Shown here one piece after another: positions 57,853 through 64,000 of a stretch of DNA of 64,000 nt. Made by a program: the position numbers and the translations under genes. Each line of letters starts with the position of its first letter. Position 1 is the first letter of the stretch. The stretch lies in NCBI GenBank assembly GCA_045636385.1, contig JAZTXK010000044.1, positions 28,823 through 92,822 on the forward strand, written 5' to 3'. Below the pieces are notes generated by a model. The model had not been told where the DNA came from and searched no databases. It saw only the letters and a list, made by a program, of their open reading frames with translations. The DNA is from CAG-390 sp045636385 (GTDB lineage: Bacteria; Bacillota; Clostridia; Oscillospirales; CAG-272).

Positions 57853-59358
57853 ATGACAAACAAAAAAATTCTATTATTCTTTTTGATATTTGCCTTTATG
57901 GTCGCTATGGTCTCATGCACCGTGGGTAATTCGGATGATTCCGAGCCTTACGGTAAAACTTCGGATGTGACCGAAAAGCCGGACGCTCTTCCTGAAGCAC
58001 TCGAGCTTCTTGATCAAGCGGAACGCCTTTCAAAGGATTACGAATCATTCGTTCAAACCACCGAGACCACAAGCTCATATGACGGTAATGTCATCAGTTC
58101 TCTCCGTAGCGTAATGAAAAAGAGCGGAGAGAGCTACAGCTTCAGCCAACTCACAGAGGCTTTTAATGAACACGGGCATCTTACCGCCGACAGCCTGATC
58201 GAGATGATGTACGATGGGGTCGGTATTACCTATTATGACGATTCCATCAAACCCGTCAATCGCTCGTTTGGCGCGATCGCCATTCTCAAGGCGACAGAGG
58301 AGGAGTATCTTTCGATGCTTCTCAGTGCGGACAGCGGTATGCTCGGTCTCAGAGAACCCGAATATTTCAAGAGCGGAAGCATAACCGAGAAAGACGGTTT
58401 CCGCGAGATCGTTCTTCAGTATTCCGATGCCGGAGAGAGCGCGATATTCGAGGCATTCGGTATGCCGCTCGGCGAGGAAATTGAGGTTATAAGGCTCGGT
58501 TTCACCGCCGTTATAGACAGCGAGGGCAACGCCGTCAATACTTCCGCAGAGATAAGAATGGCTCTGTCGGTCGGAGATACAGAGGTGAAGATCACGGCAC
58601 TTACCACCTCCGAGTACACCGATATCAATTCGAACAGCTCGGTCGATAGCGTATGTACCTCTGAGGTCAGCCTGCAATTCGAGGATTTTTACGAATTCTC
58701 GACGGTCAGCAACACATTCAATATCTTGAAGCTGATGTCCACGGGCAATCTTGCCTTTGAATATGAGCGTAAGTGTGAGCTTACCGTGAATATGCATCCT
58801 CCGCATAATACGGAGGCTGTCGTAGGCGTCTCCGAGCACAGAGGAGCATATGATCCTTTGCGCGGATACAGCTACAGCAGAACGAATGCTGCCGGCGATA
58901 CCTTTAAGCAGTACGGCGATTTCAAGCGCTTTTACAGTGACACCGGAAACGGGATCGACGGTCCTGTGGAATATTATTACGACGTTACCGCTCTTGTTAA
59001 TGTCTTCAGAGAGATACGCCCCGATTTCTTCTCACTTGAGCATATCAAGGGTGTTTCGGCAATCGAAAAAGCAGATAACGGAGTAAAGATCATCCTTGAC
59101 GTCGATGACAAAATGCTCGTCTGGCGTATGGCTTCGTCGGAGTACGATCTCGCCGGTGTGCAGTTTATCATCAATCCCGTGAGCAAGGCGCACGTGAGTG
59201 CAAGATCTGTTGAGATAGTCCTGTCCCCCGACGGACTGCCTCTTTCCTTCAGCGTTTACTTTGCCGCTGCGTTCGATTCCGATGGATGCGATGAGATCTA
59301 TAGAGATACCGTAACATTTACATCCTACAACAATGTCAACATCGAGGTTATGCCTTGA
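57853..59358 (+). CDS. Lipoprotein of unknown function
   Basis: A 501-residue lipoprotein. Signal KKILLFFLIFAFMVAMVSC with lipobox, then a short acidic linker. The rest is a beta-rich protein with periodic strands (for example GFREIVLQYSDAGESAIFEA, EVIRLGFTAVIDSEGNAVNT, KIILDVDDKMLVWRM). Two halves look alike, each starting with a helix and ending in a long beta sheet, as in LolA-like lipoprotein folds; this is a visual guess. Only three cysteines in all, so it is not an obvious thiol protein despite lying between FTR-like and thioredoxin genes. AGGAAAGGA precedes the ATG. Confidence 0.72.
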   Translation: MTNKKILLFFLIFAFMVAMVSCTVGNSDDSEPYGKTSDVTEKPDALPEALELLDQAERLSKDYESFVQTTETTSSYDGNVISSLRSVMKKSGESYSFSQLTEAFNEHGHLTADSLIEMMYDGVGITYYDDSIKPVNRSFGAIAILKATEEEYLSMLLSADSGMLGLREPEYFKSGSITEKDGFREIVLQYSDAGESAIFEAFGMPLGEEIEVIRLGFTAVIDSEGNAVNTSAEIRMALSVGDTEVKITALTTSEYTDINSNSSVDSVCTSEVSLQFEDFYEFSTVSNTFNILKLMSTGNLAFEYERKCELTVNMHPPHNTEAVVGVSEHRGAYDPLRGYSYSRTNAAGDTFKQYGDFKRFYSDTGNGIDGPVEYYYDVTALVNVFREIRPDFFSLEHIKGVSAIEKADNGVKIILDVDDKMLVWRMASSEYDLAGVQFIINPVSKAHVSARSVEIVLSPDGLPLSFSVYFAAAFDSDGCDEIYRDTVTFTSYNNVNIEVMP

Positions 59359-59382
59359 TATTTGGCAAGAAAGGTCATAATA

Positions 59383-59694
59383 ATGGAAGTTAAGATCACA
59401 CTTGAAAATTTCGACGAAGAGGTTCTGAAGTCGGAAATTCCCGTAATCGTTGATTTCTACGCCGATTGGTGCGGCCCCTGCAAGATGCTCGCGCCCGAGC
59501 TTGAAGCGGTTGCCGCAGAGCTTGACGGAAAGGTCAAGATCGGTAAGATCAACGTCGACGAGCAAGGCGAGCTTGCAAACGCTTTCTCGATCAACGCAAT
59601 CCCCGCGCTCATCGTCTTCAAAAACGGACAGGAAGCGGCGAAATACGTGGGATATTGCAAGAAGGATAAAATTCTTTCGATGCTTGAAAATTGA
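59383..59694 (+). CDS. trxA: Thioredoxin
   Basis: A 103-residue cytoplasmic thioredoxin. The redox site is FYADWCGPCKMLAPEL (C30 and C33), the buried aspartate D24 is in IVDFYADW, and the cis-proline is in SINAIPALIVFKNG. It lies in the same operon as the FTR-like protein, its likely electron donor. ATG at 59383 has AAAGG nine bases upstream; an in-frame ATG 21 bases earlier is less well placed. Confidence 0.95.
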   Translation: MEVKITLENFDEEVLKSEIPVIVDFYADWCGPCKMLAPELEAVAAELDGKVKIGKINVDEQGELANAFSINAIPALIVFKNGQEAAKYVGYCKKDKILSMLEN

Positions 59695-59710
59695 AGGGAA
59701 GGTTTATGCA

Positions 59711-60067
59711 ATGTCTTGTCTCGGTAATCTGATTTGGATCCTCTGCGGAGGTATTATTTCTGCATTTTATTGGTTTTTTGCGGGCGTGCTGCTCTCGGTC
59801 ACCATTATCGGAATCCCGCTTGGCAAGCAGTGCTTCAAAGCCGCAAAGCTCACCTTTGCACCCTTTGGAAAGAGCGTGGTTACGCACTTTGATAAGCATC
59901 CGATCGCTAATATCGTATGGGCGATCGTGGCGGGCTGGGAGATTGCCGTTTACTATTTTGTAGCAAGCGTCGTCTGTTGTGCAACGATCGTTGGAATACC
60001 CTTTGGCATCCAGGGCTTTAAGCTTATGCTGCTCGGACTCTTCCCTTTTGGCGCTGAAGTGAAGTGA
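59711..60067 (+). CDS. YccF domain membrane protein
   Basis: A 118-residue inner-membrane protein with the YccF repeat: LGNLIWILCGGIISAFYWF, LLSVTIIGIPLGKQCFKAA and, in the second half, VVCCATIVGIPFGIQGFKLM with FPFG endings (LTFAPFGKSV, LGLFPFGAEV). Four hydrophobic stretches. Function of YccF proteins is unknown. GGAAGG lies eight bases before the ATG. Last gene of the GDPD-FTR-lipoprotein-thioredoxin operon, followed by a terminator. Confidence 0.9.
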   Translation: MSCLGNLIWILCGGIISAFYWFFAGVLLSVTIIGIPLGKQCFKAAKLTFAPFGKSVVTHFDKHPIANIVWAIVAGWEIAVYYFVASVVCCATIVGIPFGIQGFKLMLLGLFPFGAEVK

Positions 60068-60078
60068 CCCAAAATACG

Positions 60079-60107
60079 AAATCCGCCCGATTTTCGGGCG
60101 GATTTTT
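60079..60107 (+). terminator. Terminator of the FTR-thioredoxin operon
   Basis: AAATCCGCCCGA pairs with TCGGGCGGATTT around TTT, then TT. Confidence 0.88.
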
Positions 60108-60134
60108 GCATCGTCATTGAAAAGTAATATAATA
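60106..60134 (+). promoter_or_regulatory. Orphan sigma-A promoter followed by a three-codon start-stop
   Basis: TTGCAT (60106-60111) and TATAAT (60129-60134), 17-base spacer. Downstream is a good ribosome site (GGGAG, 60155-60159) and ATG at 60166, but the frame reads Met-Glu-Ile-stop. No longer ORF follows before the convergent lipoprotein gene ends at 60210. Confidence 0.6.
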
Positions 60135-60209
60135 TACAAATCAACCTTTCAATGGGAGTAAAAATATGGAAATTTGAAACGCAAATTTTAACACACTTTT
60201 GATTGATAT

Positions 60210-60683
60210 TTATACTGTTTCTTCAGTCACCATTTGCATTTCAACGTATTTGTTGATAAATTCATTCCATTTATCTCGGTCGCAGCTTTTGAAATCTACG
60301 TCGGTTCGTTTGCCGTCCTGATATGAGATCTGCAGGTTTGGCGCAATTATTTCGGCGCTTCCGTCGGAATACGTTATTCTGACCGCATAGCCGTTTATGT
60401 TGATGTCGGGATCGATTGCGGCAGGAAACAGCAATACAAATTGCTTAAAACCAATATCTTTCAACCCGTCAATGATTTCACCGTGCAGTCCTTTTTCGAT
60501 CACTGCAACCGGAGCGGCGGATAAGTCGACCATAGAGTATTCGGCTTTATAGTAGCATATTTCGATTAATTCTATCTCTTCTTCGCTGTGACTGCTTTTG
60601 TAAGGTGACGGTATGTAAAACATACACGATGTCAAAAGAAAGGTCAAAGCGAGCAGAAGAGAGAAAAATGCAGCTTTTTTCAT
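60210..60683 (-). CDS. Small lipoprotein of unknown function
   Basis: A 157-residue lipoprotein: signal MKKAAFFSLLLALTFLLTSC with lipobox LTSC, then one small domain of mixed strands and helices (IELIEICYYKAEYSMVDLSA, VIEKGLHGEIIDGLKDIGF, YAVRITYSDGSAEIIAPNLQ). The last part resembles small DUF domains that follow a Y-x-h-x-h-x-Y-x-D-G pattern, but no family is recognised. It starts five bases after the GDPD stop, with AGGA eleven bases before the ATG, so the two are in one operon. Confidence 0.75.
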   Translation of the reverse strand: MKKAAFFSLLLALTFLLTSCMFYIPSPYKSSHSEEEIELIEICYYKAEYSMVDLSAAPVAVIEKGLHGEIIDGLKDIGFKQFVLLFPAAIDPDININGYAVRITYSDGSAEIIAPNLQISYQDGKRTDVDFKSCDRDKWNEFINKYVEMQMVTEETV

Positions 60684-60688
60684 TGCTT

Positions 60689-61408
60689 TCAGTTCCTGTA
60701 AGCCTCAAGCTTATCGGGGAAATTACAGGTCATACCGTCGACGCCGGCGTCGTAGGCGAATCTCATAATTTCCTCGTCCTTGACGCCCCATGCGCGGACA
60801 CGGAAGCCCATCTTGTGCCATCTTTCAACGTCCTCTGCGGTCATAAGAGTCGCGCGGGGGCAGATCTCGGTCGCTCCGAGCGCGAGAAGCTCGGCTTCAA
60901 GCTCGGGGGTGACCTCCTTGGTCAGAAGTCCGAATTCGAATTCGGGCGCGTAGGCGATAAAGTTTTTGAGGTATTCGAGACTGAAGGACGTGATAATTGC
61001 CTTTTTCTCAAGTCCGTACTTGCGCAGAAGGTCTGCGGTGTCCTTTTCAACGCCCTCGCCCTTGAGCTCAATGGCGAAAAGAATATCGCGGAAGGCGAAT
61101 TTTTGGAGAAAATCCTCAAAAACGACGATCTTGTCGGTGTAGCCGTCCTTTCGGACGTCAAGCTCCATAAGCTCTGCGAGCGTGCATTCCTCAACGCTTC
61201 GGGGGTCGCCCGTCACGCGCTCGAGGGTGTTATCGTGGAAGAGGACGAGAACACCGTCCTTTGTTCGGCGAACGTCGGTCTCGATGCCGTTTGCCTTCAT
61301 ATAAACACCCGTATAGAAGGAGAGCATGGTATTCTCGGGCAGATATTCGGACGCGCCGCGGTGCGCGTAATTTATAAAGCCTTTTTCGTATTTCTTATAG
61401 TCGGACAT
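60689..61408 (-). CDS. Glycerophosphodiester phosphodiesterase
   Basis: A 239-residue cytoplasmic GDPD, the most canonical of the five in this window. YAHRGASEYLPENTMLSF, GIETDVRRTKDG, VLVLFHDNTLERVTG and LFAIELKGEG give the catalytic H-R, the metal ligands, the second H-D and the E-x-K strand. It hydrolyses glycerophosphodiesters from phospholipid breakdown to glycerol-3-phosphate plus alcohol. The ATG at 61408 has AAGGAG seven bases upstream; a longer frame would start beyond the -10 box. First gene of a two-gene operon. Confidence 0.93.
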   Translation of the reverse strand: MSDYKKYEKGFINYAHRGASEYLPENTMLSFYTGVYMKANGIETDVRRTKDGVLVLFHDNTLERVTGDPRSVEECTLAELMELDVRKDGYTDKIVVFEDFLQKFAFRDILFAIELKGEGVEKDTADLLRKYGLEKKAIITSFSLEYLKNFIAYAPEFEFGLLTKEVTPELEAELLALGATEICPRATLMTAEDVERWHKMGFRVRAWGVKDEEIMRFAYDAGVDGMTCNFPDKLEAYRN

Positions 61409-61435
61409 AGGAAGCTCCTTTCGGTTAATAAATAT

Positions 61436-61465
61436 ATTATACCATATTTTCTCGAGAAATGTCAA
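61436..61465 (-). promoter_or_regulatory. sigma-A promoter of the GDPD/lipoprotein operon
   Basis: TTGACA (61460-61465) and TATAAT (61436-61441) on the minus strand, 18-base spacer, TGG extended -10. Confidence 0.85.
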
Positions 61466-61484
61466 TGCGCGATATTGCTCTCTA

Positions 61485-61514
61485 TTGACATTTATATTGC
61501 TATTGTGCTATAAT
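61485..61514 (+). promoter_or_regulatory. sigma-A promoter of the esterase operon
   Basis: TTGACA (61485-61490) and TATAAT (61509-61514), 18-base spacer, TGC extended -10. Confidence 0.87.
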
Positions 61515-61539
61515 TAAATAAAAAATGCGGAGGCTTCCA

Positions 61540-62292
61540 ATGGCACTTTTTCACGTCACGTTCAGATCAAAATGTCTTAATCACGATACGTCGATAAACG
61601 TCATCATTCCCGAGGATTGCGATCAGGAGAAGATCCCCGTGCTCTGGCTTCTTCACGGGATGCACGGCGACCATTCCTGCTGGTGCCGAAAGACGAGCAT
61701 CGAGCGTTATGCGAACGATTACGGAATAGCCGTTGTCTGCCCCGACGGAGAAAACAGCTATTACACCAATATGGCGTACGGCAAGCGGTATTTTGATTAC
61801 GTTTCGGACGAGCTTGTGAAATTTGTCCGCAAGACCTTCCGATTCAGCGAGCGCCGCGAGGATAATTTCATCTGCGGTCTTTCAATGGGCGGCTACGGCG
61901 CGCTTCATACCGCGCTGATGCGTCCCGAACAATACTCCGCGGCGGCAAGCCTTTCGGGTGTTGTCGATATCGTTGCAAGAGTTCAGGTCTGCGCGTGGAC
62001 GCACGAGGCGAGAATGGTCTGGGGCGACGATTTCAAGGAAAACGTCAAGAATTGCGAAGCCGATATTATGTGGCTTGCGGAAAACTTCCCAAAGGACGCA
62101 GAAAAGCCGAGAATCTTCTCCTGCTGCGGCACGGAGGACGGACTTTACGCGAACAATATCACCTTCCGCGACTTTATGCAGAAGACCGATTTTGATTACA
62201 CCTACGACGAGGGCCCCGGAGTTCACAATTGGGCTTTCTGGGATAAATGGGTCAAAAAGGCGATCAAGTGGATGCTTGAGGGGCGAAATTAA
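61540..62292 (+). CDS. Esterase D-like alpha/beta hydrolase
   Basis: A 250-residue cytoplasmic serine esterase of the alpha/beta-hydrolase fold (esterase D/tributyrin esterase group). The oxyanion region VLWLLHGMHGDHSCW, nucleophile elbow CGLSMGGYGAL (serine), the acid DGLYANN region and the final histidine GPGVHNWAFWDKW are all visible. Likely acts on acyl esters, for example acetylated or feruloylated sugars. The ATG at 61540 has GGAGG eight bases upstream; an earlier in-frame ATG precedes that ribosome site. Its TAA overlaps the next ATG by one base. Confidence 0.9.
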   Translation: MALFHVTFRSKCLNHDTSINVIIPEDCDQEKIPVLWLLHGMHGDHSCWCRKTSIERYANDYGIAVVCPDGENSYYTNMAYGKRYFDYVSDELVKFVRKTFRFSERREDNFICGLSMGGYGALHTALMRPEQYSAAASLSGVVDIVARVQVCAWTHEARMVWGDDFKENVKNCEADIMWLAENFPKDAEKPRIFSCCGTEDGLYANNITFRDFMQKTDFDYTYDEGPGVHNWAFWDKWVKKAIKWMLEGRN

Positions 62293-62870
62293 TGCAAGCC
62301 AGGGAAATTCTCACTGACGGCAACGTCCTGAGCGATCTGCTTGAGGCGGAGATACTGCGCCACAAGAAGACTACCGAGGGGAACAAATACAGGATCGCTT
62401 CGTTTTTGATGTACGCCGTCGTCGTTGGAATACTGTCAAAAACGCTGTGGATCGGGCTTGTGATATCGCTCGGCGCAGTTTACCACGCGGTCGTGCTCTC
62501 AAGGAAGATCAGGGAGCATAAAAGCAACATGGCGTCGCTCCGTCGCGGTGGCTTTACGGTCGATAGCGACTTTTTAAGCCACATAGCGGACGAGAGCATC
62601 GTCGAGCCGCACCTCGGCGGTCTTAGCAGAAGCAAGAAAATGACCCGTTACAGACGGGTGACGTACTTCTACTTTGATAACTGCAGATTCCGTTTGTGCT
62701 TTTTCAGAGGCTTCGGCTGGAGCCGTAAATATTATATGAGCCTCGGCGGACTCAAGAATATTTCTATCGCAGGCGACGAATTTTACGTTGCCGTCAGAGC
62801 GTCCGACGGTGAGGTGGGACAGATATATCCGAAAAAGCTTTTTGAATACAAGAGAGAAGGGAAGAAATAA
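62292..62870 (+). CDS. Membrane protein of unknown function
   Basis: A 192-residue protein. Two hydrophobic helices near 36-70 (IASFLMYAVVVGILSKTLWI and GLVISLGAVYHAVVL) are followed by a basic cytoplasmic domain of about 120 residues with a central beta section (MTRYRRVTYFYFDNCRFRLC). No family is recognised. Translational coupling with the esterase (TAATG) and a two-base gap to the URO-D gene place it in the same operon. Confidence 0.72.
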   Translation: MQAREILTDGNVLSDLLEAEILRHKKTTEGNKYRIASFLMYAVVVGILSKTLWIGLVISLGAVYHAVVLSRKIREHKSNMASLRRGGFTVDSDFLSHIADESIVEPHLGGLSRSKKMTRYRRVTYFYFDNCRFRLCFFRGFGWSRKYYMSLGGLKNISIAGDEFYVAVRASDGEVGQIYPKKLFEYKREGKK

Positions 62871-62872
62871 AT

Positions 62873-63934
62873 ATGAATATCAAGCTCAGCCGCGAAACCC
62901 TCGCGCTTCTTGATGATATCGAAAATCGCATCGATCCCGCAACCGAAGATGATTACGTAAATCAATGGCGCGATTTCTTATTTGATCGCTTCGACGGAGA
63001 TATTTTTGTGCCCGAGCGCAAAAAATGCTCGTTGCCGTCGGTCGAAATTCCGAGAATGGACAACATCAACGATGCTCTCGAAAGCTACGACAATATGCTT
63101 CGCCAGCAGCTCGAGGGTGTTTCGGATGCTTTGGGGAAGAAAAAGGGCAATCTTTGCGTTCGCGCAAATTACGGTACGGGCATCCTCAGCTCGCTTTTCG
63201 GCGCAGAAATATTCGTTATGCCGAGAGAAATGAACACTCTGCCGACCACCCGCGCGTTCAACGACACCGAGATTATTCGCGCAAAGGTCGAGGCGGGAAT
63301 GCCCGATCTTATGAGCGGCTTTGGTAAGCAGGTCTTTGAATTCGGCGAGCTTTGCGCCGAGGTGTTTGAGAAATATCCGAAGATCAAGAAGTACGTAAGC
63401 GTCTATCACCCCGACCTGCAGGGGCCGCTCGATATCTGCGAGCTTCTTTGGGGCGGCGAGATCTTCTACGCGATGTACGACGAGCCCGAACTCGTTCACG
63501 CGATGCTCCGACTCGTAACCGATACCTATACCGCCTTTATCGAAAAATGGTTCAAAATGTTCCCGCCGAGCGAAGAAATGAATGTTCATTGGGGTTTCCT
63601 CCGACATCGCGGCGCGATAATGCTCCGCAATGACAGCGCTATGAACCTCCAACCCGATTTTTACCGCGAATTTGCTATGCCCTATGACGGCGAGTTGCTC
63701 GCGAAATACGGCGGCGCGGTGCATTTCTGCGGCAGGGGCGACCACTATATCGAGATGCTTTGCAGTCTGCCGGGACTTTACGGAGTGCAAATGAGCCAGC
63801 CCGAGTATAACGATATGGAGATCATCTATAAAAATACCGTTGACAAGGGTATCAAGCTTCTTGCATTCAACAAAAAGACCGCCGAGGCACACCTTTCCCG
63901 AGTGGGCGGATTCAGACACAATCTCAGTATTTAA
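62873..63934 (+). CDS. Uroporphyrinogen decarboxylase-family protein
   Basis: A 353-residue TIM-barrel protein of the URO-D superfamily. The segments CVRANYGTGILSSLFGAEIF and YVSVYHPDLQGPLDICELLWG match that superfamily, and AVHFCGRGDHYIEMLCSLPG has the H-x-C pair that binds zinc in methyltransferase members (MtaA, CmuA, MtbA). True uroporphyrinogen decarboxylases lack that pair, and no heme or corrin gene is near. A methyl- or corrinoid-transfer role, or a diverged sugar enzyme, is more likely. Such genes are frequent in Clostridial carbohydrate operons with unknown substrate. AAGGGAAG lies about nine bases before the ATG. Confidence 0.82.
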   Translation: MNIKLSRETLALLDDIENRIDPATEDDYVNQWRDFLFDRFDGDIFVPERKKCSLPSVEIPRMDNINDALESYDNMLRQQLEGVSDALGKKKGNLCVRANYGTGILSSLFGAEIFVMPREMNTLPTTRAFNDTEIIRAKVEAGMPDLMSGFGKQVFEFGELCAEVFEKYPKIKKYVSVYHPDLQGPLDICELLWGGEIFYAMYDEPELVHAMLRLVTDTYTAFIEKWFKMFPPSEEMNVHWGFLRHRGAIMLRNDSAMNLQPDFYREFAMPYDGELLAKYGGAVHFCGRGDHYIEMLCSLPGLYGVQMSQPEYNDMEIIYKNTVDKGIKLLAFNKKTAEAHLSRVGGFRHNLSI

Positions 63935-63941
63935 TATAGCA

Positions 63942-63990
63942 AAAAGCACGCCACCCTTTCCCCTTCGGAACGGGCCCCGGCTTGTTTTTT
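63942..63990 (+). terminator. Imperfect terminator-like hairpin at the window end
   Basis: AAGCACGCC and related bases can pair weakly with GGGCCCCGGCTTG, followed by TTTTTT, then a run of A to the last base. The stem has mismatches and could contain assembly errors. Confidence 0.35.
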
Positions 63991-64000
63991 AAAAAAAAAG

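Noticed and set aside
62873..63934. A heme biosynthesis hemE call for the URO-D-family gene
   Set aside because: The H-x-C zinc pair and absence of any heme gene argue against uroporphyrinogen decarboxylase.

Overview
The window looks like a chromosomal segment of an anaerobic gut Clostridia bacterium (Bacillota; Oscillospirales or Christensenellales-like), possibly from a metagenome assembly, since the last bases read like a contig end. The reasons are the SCIFF ranthipeptide gene with its radical SAM maturase, the order SRP RNA-dnaX-ebfC-recR, strong GGAGG ribosome sites, sigma-A promoters with 17-base spacers and TGn extended -10 boxes, and many lipoproteins with Thr/Glu/Pro/Ala-rich linkers after the lipobox. 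No phage, plasmid, transposase or CRISPR array is seen.

Layout. 1-3000: end of a sugar-oxidoreductase operon, a helix-turn-helix regulator and repeat-rich spacers. 3000-6300: scfA-scfB, whose precursor gene is only 48 codons, beside an Orn/Lys/Arg decarboxylase-like gene. 6300-9700: an MFS transporter-GDPD-murQ operon. 9800-13700: NUDIX hydrolase, tcdA, an M42 peptidase and a GH109-like oxidoreductase. 13900-15900: secreted UshA-like phosphatase and a tRNA-Leu/tRNA-fMet pair. 16400-26850: GH78 rhamnosidase, glycerol dehydrogenase and short operons of PHP, aldo/keto reductase, RmlD-like, sugar isomerase and SGNH genes. 26900-37200: operon GH127-EEP lipoprotein-MATE-CPBP and two tandem secreted GDPD lipoproteins. 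37300-46150: ECF sigma with a membrane anti-sigma-like partner, then MoxR-DUF58-transglutaminase. 46300-49700: SRP RNA, dnaX, ebfC, recR. 49800-56600: a lipoprotein and three tandem metallo-beta-lactamase-fold lipoproteins. 56700-63900: GDPD-FTR-like-lipoprotein-thioredoxin-YccF operon, a second GDPD operon, and esterase-hypothetical-URO-D operon.

Three themes stand out. First, six secreted lipoproteins with three unrelated catalytic domains (EEP, GDPD, MBL) share one N-terminal module, which suggests a surface phosphoester-scavenging system built on a common adaptor. Five GDPD proteins lie in 64 kb, alongside MurQ, glycerol dehydrogenase and glycosidases (GH78, GH127, GH109-like), pointing to use of envelope and plant or host glycans. 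Second, the spacers carry at least three families of short palindromic or tandem repeats: a mosaic multi-hairpin family, heptamer arrays with a linked hairpin, and a MITE-like element with 68-bp inverted ends. Third, the SCIFF precursor and maturase genes are separated by an intrinsic-terminator-like hairpin that could set their ratio. All calls come from reading the sequence; no database search was possible.
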